Shown here: piece after piece, positions 26,333-35,954 of the stretch
How positions within the stretch are numbered: the first letter of the stretch is position 1
Layout: each line of letters begins with the position of its first letter
Source of the DNA: Isoetes taiwanensis
Taxonomy: Eukaryota > Streptophyta > Lycopodiopsida > Isoetales > Isoetaceae
Assembly (NCBI GenBank): GCA_021234155.1
Contig: JAJEKV010000191.1
Coordinates: 341,806-405,805 of the forward strand
DNA length: 64,000 bases
Direction of reading: 5' to 3'
Position numbers and translations under genes: made by a program
The notes under the pieces: generated by a model
Told to the model about the DNA's origin: nothing
Seen by the model: only the letters and a program-made list of their open reading frames with translations
Database searches by the model: none

Positions 26333-26436
26333 CTAAGTATGAACAATGCTCTCCTTTGGACCACCGCTATTGCATGCAATTACTGGCCTTCCTGCTGCCA
26401 TTTCTTCAAATGGAACAATGCCAAAGTGCTCATATC
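26333..26436 (-). pseudogene. ALG2-type mannosyltransferase exon fragment
   Basis: After an acceptor-like TTGTTGGCAG, the minus strand encodes [19 protein letters not shown], then [14 protein letters not shown] and a stop. This is the signature of GT4 mannosyltransferase ALG2 of N-glycan assembly (EHFGIVPLEAM...[12 protein letters not shown]), including the Glu that contacts the sugar nucleotide. ALG11 differs here (EHFGIGVVE), so ALG2 is preferred. Only about one exon remains, with no neighbouring ALG2 exon recognised, so it is a captured non-functional piece. A copy lies at about 59937-60050. Confidence 0.7.
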
Positions 26437-27750
26437 CTGCCAACAACAATGTAACTCTTGTAAGTATTTGATCAGATCTGCACTTTTTAGTCTATAGCAA
26501 TATGTTCCGTATTATCATTTGGCTTAAACTTAAGAAATGTAATTATTTTGTTCTAAAAAATGGACTGCATAACAATAGAAACCTCTGATGCAATCAATCT
26601 ACGTATCAGATGCCATATTACTTATCCTGCAATTTTACTTGCTATTTTGTGTATTGCAGACACGATTCTGTTTTACTGAGCAGGTCAGTCCAAGTCTACT
26701 TTCTTTATACCAAAGACACCCAATGAAGAAAGTTATGTTCATAACTTCAAACAAAAAAAGAGCCTAGGTCATGAAGAGTAGACCATATCAGCAAATTCCT
26801 TCATGTTTCGGAAACATAATATTGCAGGATGGGATACAACACATCAAGATAAACATGTCAGGCCTCATGTGCATATGAAGAAAGCTACTTTCATAACTCC
26901 AAACATATCACGCTAAGGTCATGCATGTATTCTTAAAAAGATCACAGGAGTCAATATATTGGGTAGATTTAAGGTCATTTTGCCCATATGTAGTAGTAAT
27001 CTGAAGAAAGTGGTGGTAACACACTTTAAAACAGATATCTCTAACCAGAGGGCAAAGCCAAACAGTAAATTATAAATTATTATCTATTGAGCTAAAGATG
27101 TGCTTAAGTCCAGCTTTTGGCCCATTATTGGGTCCATGATTAGTCTATTATTTTGACCAATATAAGGGATAATATTGCGTAGCATCTGAAGAGAATAGTT
27201 ATCACATATTCTAAAGCAGAAGTACTCAAATATATCCCAAATAGAGCCCTGTTTACAGCATTAAACCTGATGTATAGTTGTGTCCCATCTATGTCATCTT
27301 AATATTTCAAAACAATGAGCTAAGGTACATCTAATGATGGCATTTATCCCACTGAAATTTGTGCAAGGAGTCTGCACCAGCATAACCTGAGTAGGTTTTA
27401 CAAAATTTCAGAGCATATATTCCTATTCATCATATTATGTCAATAACTACTGTTTTCATAGAATCTGAATTTACATCAGACATATCCTAAGTACTGGACA
27501 TCCGTCTAAGGTAGATCTTTTCCATTGGCGATTCATCCATCCACAAGAAAGGGGAAAACCATGCAAGTCTTGCGTGTGCAGCAAAAGGTCAGACATAACC
27601 TATAGATGCCGAAGTATTTCCAAAACATATCATATCGGTAACTTATTCGATTTTTTGAAGCATTGAACTCTGTCCAATACAACCAGTGTAACAGCAGATT
27701 CATAAAGCCGGTACCATTTTCCACAACCACAAAAAGGTGGGTCAGACATG

Positions 27751-27817
27751 TTACCTGCAATCCAACCATTCAAAAGTTAGCCTAATGGGTAACTGAGAAA
27801 GGGATTAGCAGGTAAGC
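27751..27817 (+). ncRNA. Conserved ~67-bp motif with nested inverted repeats (instance 3)
   Basis: TTACCTGC (27751-27758) and GCAGGTAA (27808-27815) are perfect inverted ends. AGTTAG...TAACT is nested inside. All forward frames contain stops, so it is not a protein exon in this orientation. The duplicate at about 61319-61379 has lost the ends at CCTGC and AGCAGG. Confidence 0.5.
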
Positions 27818-28280
27818 AAAGAAAAACCCTGTTTTTATCCTTTTCCTTTTAGTGTACAGAAAGAAAGAAATAAGTCTTAGACAAATCCATTAATGATTAA
27901 TGTATATCAGATTTTATTGGACCATTTTTCAATAGTCATCCATGTATCCAAGCATAAGAAGGTATTCCTCTTTAAACCTATTCCCTGTTTAACTTTCAGA
28001 AACCAGAAGTAAAGGTTAAACAAATTCGTATTATAAGCAAAAAGACTGAAACATCATTTCCAGCCCTTCTAGTTTAGTTGCTACCAGAGTTTGAATGCAA
28101 CTATAGACGTAAAAATCAGATGCAAATGGATAGAAAATATTATTATGACTCTAAGAATCTAGACAATAGGCGGAACCTCATCAAGAACGCGCCCGCGGTT
28201 GGTCGGATCCTCAAAGCATTTCCATCAGTTAAATTTGTCTCGGGGATTATCATAAAGTGGTGCGGAGAGACATCGCCATT

Positions 28281-28445
28281 TTACGCTCTCGATAGCGCGG
28301 CTCTAGCAACACAGCGACGAATGACATTGCTTGCATCAAAATTCTTGTTCCTACTACTAGGGTTACTCCGTTTAACTCCAAAGTCTTTCCTTCTCTCTTT
28401 GTTCTTAGCTCCAGGAGGACGACCAGCCCCTCGTTTTGGTACCAT
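28281..28445 (-). CDS. Small AT-hook-like protein, 54 aa
   Basis: A minus-strand ATG at 28443-28445 and TAA at 28281-28283 give 54 residues. It begins MVPKRGAGRPPGAKNKERR and continues with SRNKNFDASNVIRRC and a short helical end. It shares the N-terminal AT-hook core and the A-x-NVIR-x-C motif with the 90-aa ORF at 13187. It lies in the sense direction of the surrounding Helitron, so it may be cargo or an element-borne accessory gene. It is too short to be more than a DNA-binding peptide or a first exon. The copy at about 61900-62010 has frameshifts in the DNA that I attribute partly to sequence error. Confidence 0.5.
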   Translation of the reverse strand: MVPKRGAGRPPGAKNKERRKDFGVKRSNPSSRNKNFDASNVIRRCVARAALSRA

Positions 28446-29649
28446 ATTCCAAAAGAAGCGAAGGCTTAACCGGTAGCGCCTAGGTTTAAGCCGGAGTTTG
28501 CACTAAAGTCCAAAGCGAGAGGAAAAGATAGCTTACCATGCATTTTTCCGCATTTGCCTAGTCCCATGACACGCCATAAACCCATGTACCGTTCCCAAAA
28601 ACTTCGGGCCGGAACCATTAAATGTGAAATCCTTATTCAACGTGAAATCCAGTATGAAATTTCAAGTGAAATATTTCTTGGGAATCTGTATTATTCTCAT
28701 GCTTCCCATGGGTAATTAATTCTCAGTTGAGTGAGAGTCATTAAGTCTAAGTCTAAGTCACAAAAATTGTCGTAAAGTGGTAAAATCTTCGGCCTTCAAG
28801 AAAAACTTTTAAGCCTTAGGCCACAAAAAATAAGATTCCTAAAAGGGTCGAACCCATTCAAAAACTTTCAAACATCATGACCAACTATAAGGAGACAGTT
28901 ACGGACCATTCCCAAAATGCCGTTAAATGGCAATATGTTGGCCCTCAAAAAAATTTTAAACCACAGGAATAAGGGGTCAGTCATTCTCAAGGGTAGAACC
29001 CCTAGTAAAACAATAAAGCTGCCTGTTATACCTTATACACTTTAGACATGGATCGTCTCTACGAGGACCAAGAGGAATATGCCTTCTAATCCAACAAAGG
29101 TCATAGAAATGGTTAATTGTGATGGAACATCACCTTTTCAGGTAGAGGGGAATGATTAGAGTATTTAGACGACCATCCTAATTATATGGAAGACTTAGCT
29201 TAAGTGTATCGAGAATTGGCTAAGAGTTTGTGAGAACTTCCATACTGACACGACCAACCAAATGGGATAGTCCTGCAACAGCCTTAAACCACAAAAATAT
29301 GGGGTCAAATATTCTTAAAGGTAGAACCCAAAGTATAATTATAAGGGTGCTTTCATTATACCATGGGTGCTTGCATTTATCATATTCTAGACAAAGATGT
29401 GAGTAGAGGAACAGGGAGAATAGCTATCTTATGAAAACCTAGGTCATAAAATGGTCATTTATGATGAAATGCCACCACCCGAAGATAAAGGGGTATAATT
29501 AGAGTCAGTTGACAGCCACTCTATTTTATGGAAGACTCAGCTTTAGTGTGTGTCAGACTTGGCTAGGAATTTTCAAAAAATTCATACACCATGACCAACT
29601 AAATGTGACAATCCTGAAACAGCCAATGTTATATATATTTATATGTATA

Positions 29650-30219
29650 CTAGTAATGGTGCCCAGCGTTGCTGGGCATATGTTGGGAGCCTGTAAGTTT
29701 TTGGTCGCAAAAGAAAAGCTTGCGGGAATAATCCAACTATTTAATTTTTTATTATAACGGAAACTTTTCAAAGGTATAACAATGTCTATAAGACATCTAG
29801 CTCCTTCATGTTAGATAGTGTTGCATCGGTATCTATCTGAGAGCTTTGAGTAGAACATGATGATGCTTGTTCATAGCAATTGTTAGGTCTCCACATTGCC
29901 ACATGCTAAAAGTGGCACATATCATACCACAATGGCTCGTGTCTCAGGGTAGTGGGATTGAGAGATGCTTCAAATCTTGGACCCATGAGGAACCTAAAAA
30001 GCACTACAATACAAATTGTTAATAAATCATCTTAAAATATCAACCTCATACGTTGTACTTGGTTTTCTTACTATTTTCGATGAAGGCCATTTGATAGCAA
30101 ATTTGAAGGAACAGATTCTACCTATGTCTTCTTTTCAAGGAATTCGTTATAATATTTGGGTGAGGGGCATTGGATGGCAAATACCAGATTTCACCCATGT
30201 CTACAAACATTAATAACCA
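29650..30219 (-). mobile_element. Helitron 3' end nested in the previous Helitron
   Basis: CTAG at 29650-29653, then the same TGCCCAGC-GTT-GCTGGGCA hairpin. It is inserted in TTATATATATTTATATGTATA. About 560 bp of its interior precede another Helitron end at 30220, so it carries that one inside it. Its 5' end is not seen. Copy 2 is at 63198-63770. Confidence 0.75.
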
Positions 30220-32045
30220 AAAGTAATGGTACCCAGCCTTGCTGGGCATAAATTAGGAACCTTTAATTTCTTTCTTTTTTTATTCTCCCTTTTTTTTTCT
30301 AACCCCCTTCTCCCTCCCTTTGCCTTCCCTTCCCCCTTCCCCTTTTTTTCTTTCTCTTTTTCTTATCAGCTTTTTCCCTTTCTTTTTATCTTTCCCCGCT
30401 CTTCCCATTTTTCCACTACTCTCTTTCCCTTTCCTTTTCCCCTTCCTCTTCCTTTTCCCTTTTCCTTTTCCTTTTCTCTTTCCCGTTTCTTCATTTTTTT
30501 TTGGATTTCTCTTTTGCTTACCTTTTCATGTGCCCTTTTCTTCCTTTCCCCACCGTCTTCCTCTTGATCACGTGCCATTTTCCCCATATCTTTTACCATT
30601 TCTCTCTCCTCTTTTCCTCATGCTCTTTTTTGTTTTCCTTCTCCTTTTTTTTCCGCTTCCCTTTTTCCTTTCAACTTTCCATTCCCTTTTCATACATTCC
30701 CCACCCTTTTGCTTTTTTTGATGTTCCCTTTTTCCCTTTCCTTTCTCTTTCCCCTACCTTTACATTTTCCCTTTCCCGTTCCCTTTCGCTTTTCATATGC
30801 CTCTTTCCATTCCCTTTTCTCAATCTTTTTTATGTACCCTTTTTCCTTCTTTCCCCATCCTCTTCCCCTTTTTCCCCTTTCCACTTTCTCCTTTCTTGTT
30901 TCTTTTTTCTTTTCCCTTTCCCATACTCTTTTTCCCTTTCTTTTTTTCTATTTCCTCACCCTTTCCCTCTTCCCTTTTTTCTCGTGCCCTTTTCTCCTTC
31001 CTCTTTTCCTCTTTTCCTATTCCTTGCTCCCTATCCTTTGTCTATTCTACTTTCCCCCCACCTTTTTCCTCATTTTTCCATTCTTTCCCTCTTCCTTTTT
31101 CTCGATGCTCTTTTTGCTTTCCTTTTTCTCTTTCTTGACCCTTTCTCTTTTCCCTTTTTTTCACGCCCTTTCCTTTTTTCTCTTTCTCTCGTTCCCTTTT
31201 CCCAAGTTCTCTTTTTCCCTTTTCCCCCTCTCTTTTCCTTTTTACTTTTCTTTTTCCCTTATACCTTTTTCTCCTTTTCTCACCTTTACTCCTTACCCTT
31301 CTCGCGGTGCTCTTTTTCCGTTCCCTTTCCCCCTCGCCTATTCTATTCCTTTTTCTATTTTCTTTTATCTTTCCATTTTCCTTTTCTCCTTCTCTTTCCT
31401 TTTTCCTCTTACCTTTCTTTTATTCCTTTTCCCTTTTCCCTTTTCCCTTTCCCTTTTCCCTTTTCCCTTTTCCCTTTTCCCTTTCATCGTTGTTCCTTTT
31501 CCCTTCCCCTCTTCCTTTTCCCTTTTCCCTTTCATCGTTTTTCCTTTTCCCTTCCCTTTTTTTTTTTCCTTTTCCCTTTTCCTTTTCCCTTTCATCGTTT
31601 TTCCCTTTTCCGTCCCCTTTTCCTTTTCCCTTTTCCCTTTTCCCTTTCATCATTTTTCCTTTTCCCTTCCCTTTTCCGTTTCCTTTTCCGTTTTTCCCTT
31701 TCATCGTTTTCCCTTTTCCCCGCCCCCTTCCTTTTCCCTTTTTTCCTTTTCCCTTTTCCCTTTTCCCTTTTCCGTTTTCCCTTTTCCGTTTTCCCTTTTC
31801 CCTTTCATCTTTTTTCCTTTTCCCTTCCCCTTTTCCTTTTACTTTTTCCCTTTCATCGTTTTCCCTTTTCCTTTTCCCTTTCATCGTTTTTCCTTTTCCC
31901 TTCCCCTTTTTTTTCCCTTTTCCTTTTCCTTTTCCCTTTCAGTTTTCCTTTTCCCTTCCCCTTCCCCTTTTCCCTTTTCCTTTTGCCCTTTCCCTTTCCC
32001 TTTCCCTTTCCCTTTCCTTTTCCTTTCCCTTTTTCCTTTTCCTTT
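30220..32045 (-). mobile_element. Polypyrimidine Helitron, 5' end missing
   Basis: Same element and same flank as 303-2294, with matching low-complexity tract and small indels. The match stops at 32045. The last 130 bp or so, including the TC end present at 2160-2294, are missing and the sequence jumps to a copy of 29431 onward. It is a true deletion or an assembly join in low-complexity DNA. Confidence 0.75.
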
Positions 32046-32257
32046 ATGAAAACCTAGGTCGCCAAATGGTCATTTTATGATGAAATGCCACCACCAAGAT
32101 AAAGGGGGTATAATTAGAGTCGGTTGACAGCCACTCTATTTTATGGAAGCCCTTCGGCTTTAGTGTGTGTCGGACTTGGCTAGGAATTTTCAAAAATTCA
32201 TACACCATGACCAACTAAATGTGGCCTGAAAATGAAAGCGACCAATGTTATATATAT

Positions 32258-32265
<8 letters not shown>
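32046..32265 (+). repeat. Duplicate of 29431-29645
   Basis: Starts ATGAAAACCTAGGTC and ends TTATATATATTTATATGTATA, matching the flank left of the Helitron end at 29650. Here that Helitron is absent and TA continues instead. Changes concentrate at CAG/CTG sites (gtcagactt to gtcggactt; cctgaaacagcc altered). Confidence 0.85.

Positions 32266-32350
<85 letters not shown>
32266..32350. repeat. (TA)n tract at Helitron 5' edge
   Basis: About 85 bp of TA leading directly into a TC start at 32351. Confidence 0.9.
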
Positions 32351-32353
<3 letters not shown>

Positions 32354-34163
32354 TATATCTTATATAATAATGTTATTGTGTAAGTGTTGGACCCGACCCT
32401 AATTTGGGCCGGTGAGATCCATCGACATTGCAGCCAAGATTTCTTCTCTTCTCATCCCTTTTTTTTTTTTTTAGGTTTCAGCGGTCGCGAGCTTTGGGCC
32501 GGTCTGAGAGCTTCGGGACGTTTTGCCCCTCTGGCGTCTTGCCGCGACTGAGCTCTCCAAGAAAGAAGAGGCTGCGGAACTTGAAACAAATTTTGATGCA
32601 AAGGGAAAACAATGGCTGAAGCTTTAGCTTTGGCAATGGGGGCATAAGACCCATGGATTGGTATTGTTTTGTCGGGTTTAATAAAACGACTCTCGCTCAC
32701 GGCATCTTGAGGTTCTTGAGGTTACGGACTTCGCCGCTTTCCTGTAGAATCCATTATCTCCGGCTATGGCGATGGGCTCGAATATTGATGGACTATGGCG
32801 ATGCGGCTTGCACAGGATGGCTCTTCTTCTTAGGACGATGCGGGTAAGATTTGCCTTTAGTTGTTGCTTTTACGTTTTGCATTATTTCTCGCACCTTTCA
32901 CGTTCTTCTATCTTCTCGGCATGCTTCTACAAATAAGGTAGGGTATTCTTGCATCAAACGGCGGCTGAGTAGCAAGGTCTTAGAGGTAATATGATCTGGG
33001 GAAGTAGTTGGAAAACCAAATGGGATCAAATCTTTGAGCTTTTAGGCTGGGGTTTTCTAGCAAGCAAAAGGGCGGGTCTTAAATCTTTGGGCTAAGTAGT
33101 ATTACAATTAAATAAATCTGAGTGTCCATGCATAATACGCACGCCATGCAAAACCGAGAACACATGAATCACCATACCTCTATCTCTATTGATGGCTATA
33201 CCATATCTCTATTGATGGCTATCTTGAGATTGTCTTCATTGAGGATGTTCAAGCTTAGTTTGAATCCCTTGGCTGGCATAGTATTTGGGTGCAAAATGGA
33301 AATATTGATTATGATGCCATTTGTCTTTGTGATCGAGGGAGGCCAACTCTGCGAAGGACAAGCCAACAATGATAAAAGGTCTGTAATATTTAAGATTATT
33401 AAATGAGATATCCTTTCTGTTTGGCACTGGAGCAGTGATTGCCATAATGCAAAGGAGGCTCAACATCTTTCCTAGAATCGGAATGGCGATCTTGGAATTT
33501 ACGGGCCATTTGCATGTCAACTAAAATGCAAGTTAGAAGTGGAAATCAGAAGGGAGGATGTGCGTGGAGAATGTATCACTTGGATGCTAATATAGGTAAT
33601 TTGACATTCCGGCTTTTTTTGTATGGATACCTTGATGTATGCTTTACACAACACAAAAGTGATGATTCCATATTTGATAGGCTATTCTGGGGCGATCACC
33701 GAAGGATTTTACAAGCTTTCTAGAATTTTGTCTTAGTTAATGCGAGTTACGCATCTTATACATCAAATTTGATTGGCATGGACCAATGCCTCATTTCGAT
33801 ACTGAATTCTGCCATCAACTTCCGTCGATGAGCCTACTTTGTCTATTTTACGCCAATGACACATGACAAGTGTGTGAAAGCAGACTTATTGCCATAATGC
33901 AAAGGAGGCTCAACATCTTTCAGAGAATCGAGAATGGCGATCTTGGAATTTACGGGCCATTTACATGTCAACTAAAAATGCAAGTTAGAAGTTATGTTCT
34001 AGAATGCGGTTCAGAACAATCATATCGAATCGTAATGATGCTATTGAGTGCATGTTGGAAGGCCTTGCTTCAATTATCGCTTGAGCTCTAGACAATGGCG
34101 TGGGGCGTTGGAGCTCTATTGGTGAACCTAAGAAGCACATAGCCCTAGAGAGAGAATTCCCGG

Positions 34164-34445
34164 ATGCATGATATATCACAAAAGCGGGAGATTATATGTG
34201 GTGAAAAAAGTAGTAAAAGACCTCTGGGATCGTTAGTTAATATTGCTTATGATGTTCATTTAGTTGGAGAAGACATGGATGAGCAGATTGAAGCGAATGA
34301 AGATTTTGACTTTGAAATTGGCGATTGGGGCGTAATAGGAATGCTTGATGCATGTGTCTCAAGCTTATTTGTTGGTCAAAGCGCACAATTCTCTATGCAA
34401 CCTTTTCCAAATGAGTTCTTGTATGCCTCGTCGAGGAGATCATAA
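34164..34445 (+). pseudogene. HEN1 small-RNA methyltransferase fragment (PPIase-like domain)
   Basis: RPLGSLVNIAYDVHLVGEDM, then IEANEDFDFEIGDWGVIGML and VGQSAQFSMQPFPNEF match the FKBP-like domain of plant HEN1, which has ESNDEFEFEIG...VI..L...VGQSA.F as its recognisable run. HEN1 2'-O-methylates the 3' end of miRNA/siRNA duplexes. The match starts around 34215 (codon for RPLGSL) and stops at TAA 34443. Catalytic parts are elsewhere or missing. It is the first of three pieces in correct order. Confidence 0.65.
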
Positions 34446-34534
34446 ATAAAATTAAGTAACCTCAACCCGGTACTGGAATTTTTTTCTTAATAATGTAATC
34501 TATCGTTGTGCTCACAATGTTACTTTCTTTACAG

Positions 34535-34637
34535 TTCTAGAGGACTTGGTGGATTTTCATGTAACTTTAAAAGCTTCCTTGAAGCAGGAGGGAAGAATGG
34601 AGTGCATTTTTTCTCACCTCCTTTGTCTAGACAAGCA
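34535..34637 (+). pseudogene. HEN1 fragment (linker to methyltransferase domain)
   Basis: After an acceptor TACTTTCTTTACAG the frame gives LEDLVDFHVTLKASL, then GRMECIF; with a one-base shift it continues FSPPLSRQ. HEN1 has ...RME.ALFSPPLSKQR at the entry to its methyltransferase domain. The single-base slip lies in a run of T and may be real decay or a sequencing error. Confidence 0.6.
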
Positions 34638-35054
34638 TAGATTTTCTTTGTGAATCGATAAAGAGAGTCACAAGCCACCTCTTTGGTAAGGGTTAAACAT
34701 CATGGCAAGGTTATGATGTTTGGTAAAGAACTAACATCATAGCAAGGTTAACCATGGAAAATCTTTGGAATGAACACATTCCTAGATAACTTTATATTAT
34801 TCCATTTGTTTATTGAACTTCGAAGTCTAACTTTAGAAGTATGCATTTATTCTTTATAGCAAAAGATGCATATATTCTTTATTTCAAAAAGTGGGCGTTA
34901 ACTTCGGTTTACAACCCACATAGAACATAGAACGTCTTAAATTAGAGATATTATATTATGTAAAGTGTACATTTTGCCATGTATACAACCATCTTTTCTG
35001 GGGAACTTTGATGTTAACCAGCATGTTGCTTTTTCATTACTATCAATTTTGCAG

Positions 35055-35162
35055 GTTGACCTTGGTTGTCGATGTGGAACTTTTTTGGATGCGATATTTA
35101 AGTGTCAGGCGAACCTTGCTGTGCAGAAAAGAAAAGAATTTAGCATATGCCAAGAATATTGA
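35055..35162 (+). pseudogene. HEN1 fragment (SAM-binding motif I exon)
   Basis: After TATCAATTTTGCAG the frame reads VDLGCRCGTFLDAIF, equivalent to VDFGCGSGSLLDSLL, the SAM-binding loop at the start of the HEN1 catalytic domain. The second glycine of GCGSG is Arg here, which would impair SAM binding. The frame stops at 35160. With the two preceding pieces it shows capture of a genomic HEN1 segment including introns. Confidence 0.6.
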
Positions 35163-35954
35163 CTTAGGTGTTTGCAATAATGGGCAGACATGTTAATGGC
35201 TCTTGGAAGGGAACGTTTGAATTATATGTAAAAATGACAAGCCCTTGGCCGCTTTGATCTATGATTCTTGAGCAACATATGAGAATTTACATGCATTTGC
35301 TTGACAATTGTTAAAGATCCGTTGGAATTTTTTAATGCCCCACTTAGATGGTGGTTCAAACAAAACAATGGAATGCACAATTTTTGCCATGTCACATGGT
35401 ATCAATATAGGTAACACATGCACAATTTTCTCAAGATTCTATCATTAACATTCACCATTCAATACAAACCTAATAGTAGATGTCTCAATTTAAATCCCTT
35501 CCCTTTCCCTTCTAAATCAATACATCAACCTATAGCCATGAATTGATTCGAGGAGACCACCATCTAACAGCATTGAGTTAATCGAGAGTTAAAGCGGAAA
35601 AAAAAAAGGAAATGAAGGAAAGGGTTTTTAGGAGGAAAAAGGGAAATCCATTAAAGCCATTAGACTCAATCCAACGACACCTCAATGCATTATGCATTTA
35701 TGAGACCTCTAATGCAACTCTAATGCTTCGACTCTAACAAACATGGAAGACATTATGAAACTTTCCCAATGCATCAAGCTATTCTAGGTCCAAGATCATG
35801 AATGCGGAAGGTTCTAAGAGGAAGAATTGGAAGCGAGCTAGACACTTAATGAAAGGATAATGCATTGAATGGTGAACGACACCTCGGTATCATTCTTTGC
35901 CTTATCATTTCTGAGATCCCCAACTTATGCCGGCTTATTTGAACATCGTTCTAG

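Larger units (their letters stand above)
24582..29649 (-). mobile_element. Gene-capturing Helitron, 3' part (5' end not found)
   Basis: CTAG (24582-24585, minus sense) is followed inward by TGCCCAGC (24592-24599), GTT, GCTGGGCA (24603-24610), identical to the perfect hairpin at 9613-9631. Host A/T flanks are correct. Inside lie minus-strand fragments of GDSL-like and ALG2-like genes and an AT-hook ORF, all in the sense orientation of the element. A 29-bp tandem duplication (AGTCCCCTTAGCAAGTTGGA...) is at 25119-25177. The 5' terminus is not visible before the next Helitron at 29650 interrupts it. Parts without named features (24.7-25.1, 25.6-26.3, 26.5-27.7 and 28.5-29.6 kb) show nothing I recognise. 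Confidence 0.7.
32351..35954 (+). mobile_element. Helitron carrying HEN1 exon remnants
   Basis: The 5' end TCTTATATCTTATATAATAA follows a host A. The 3' end AACTTATGCCGGC...CTAG (35951-35954) precedes a host T. Length 3604 bp. The 5' subterminal block (ACCCTAATTTGGGC...GAGATC) matches the other family members. The 3' end belongs to a variant shared with 39643, whose hairpin is weaker. Cargo runs in the sense direction. At 33435-33545 and 33888-33993 a segment of about 105 bp (ATAATGCAAAGGAGGCTCAA...) is duplicated. The 32.4-33.4 kb part is GC-richer than its surroundings and unassigned. Confidence 0.75.

Noticed and set aside
30501-32057. Independent gene in the second polypyrimidine tract
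   Set aside because: Same Helitron filler as at 309-2198, with indels shifting all frames.
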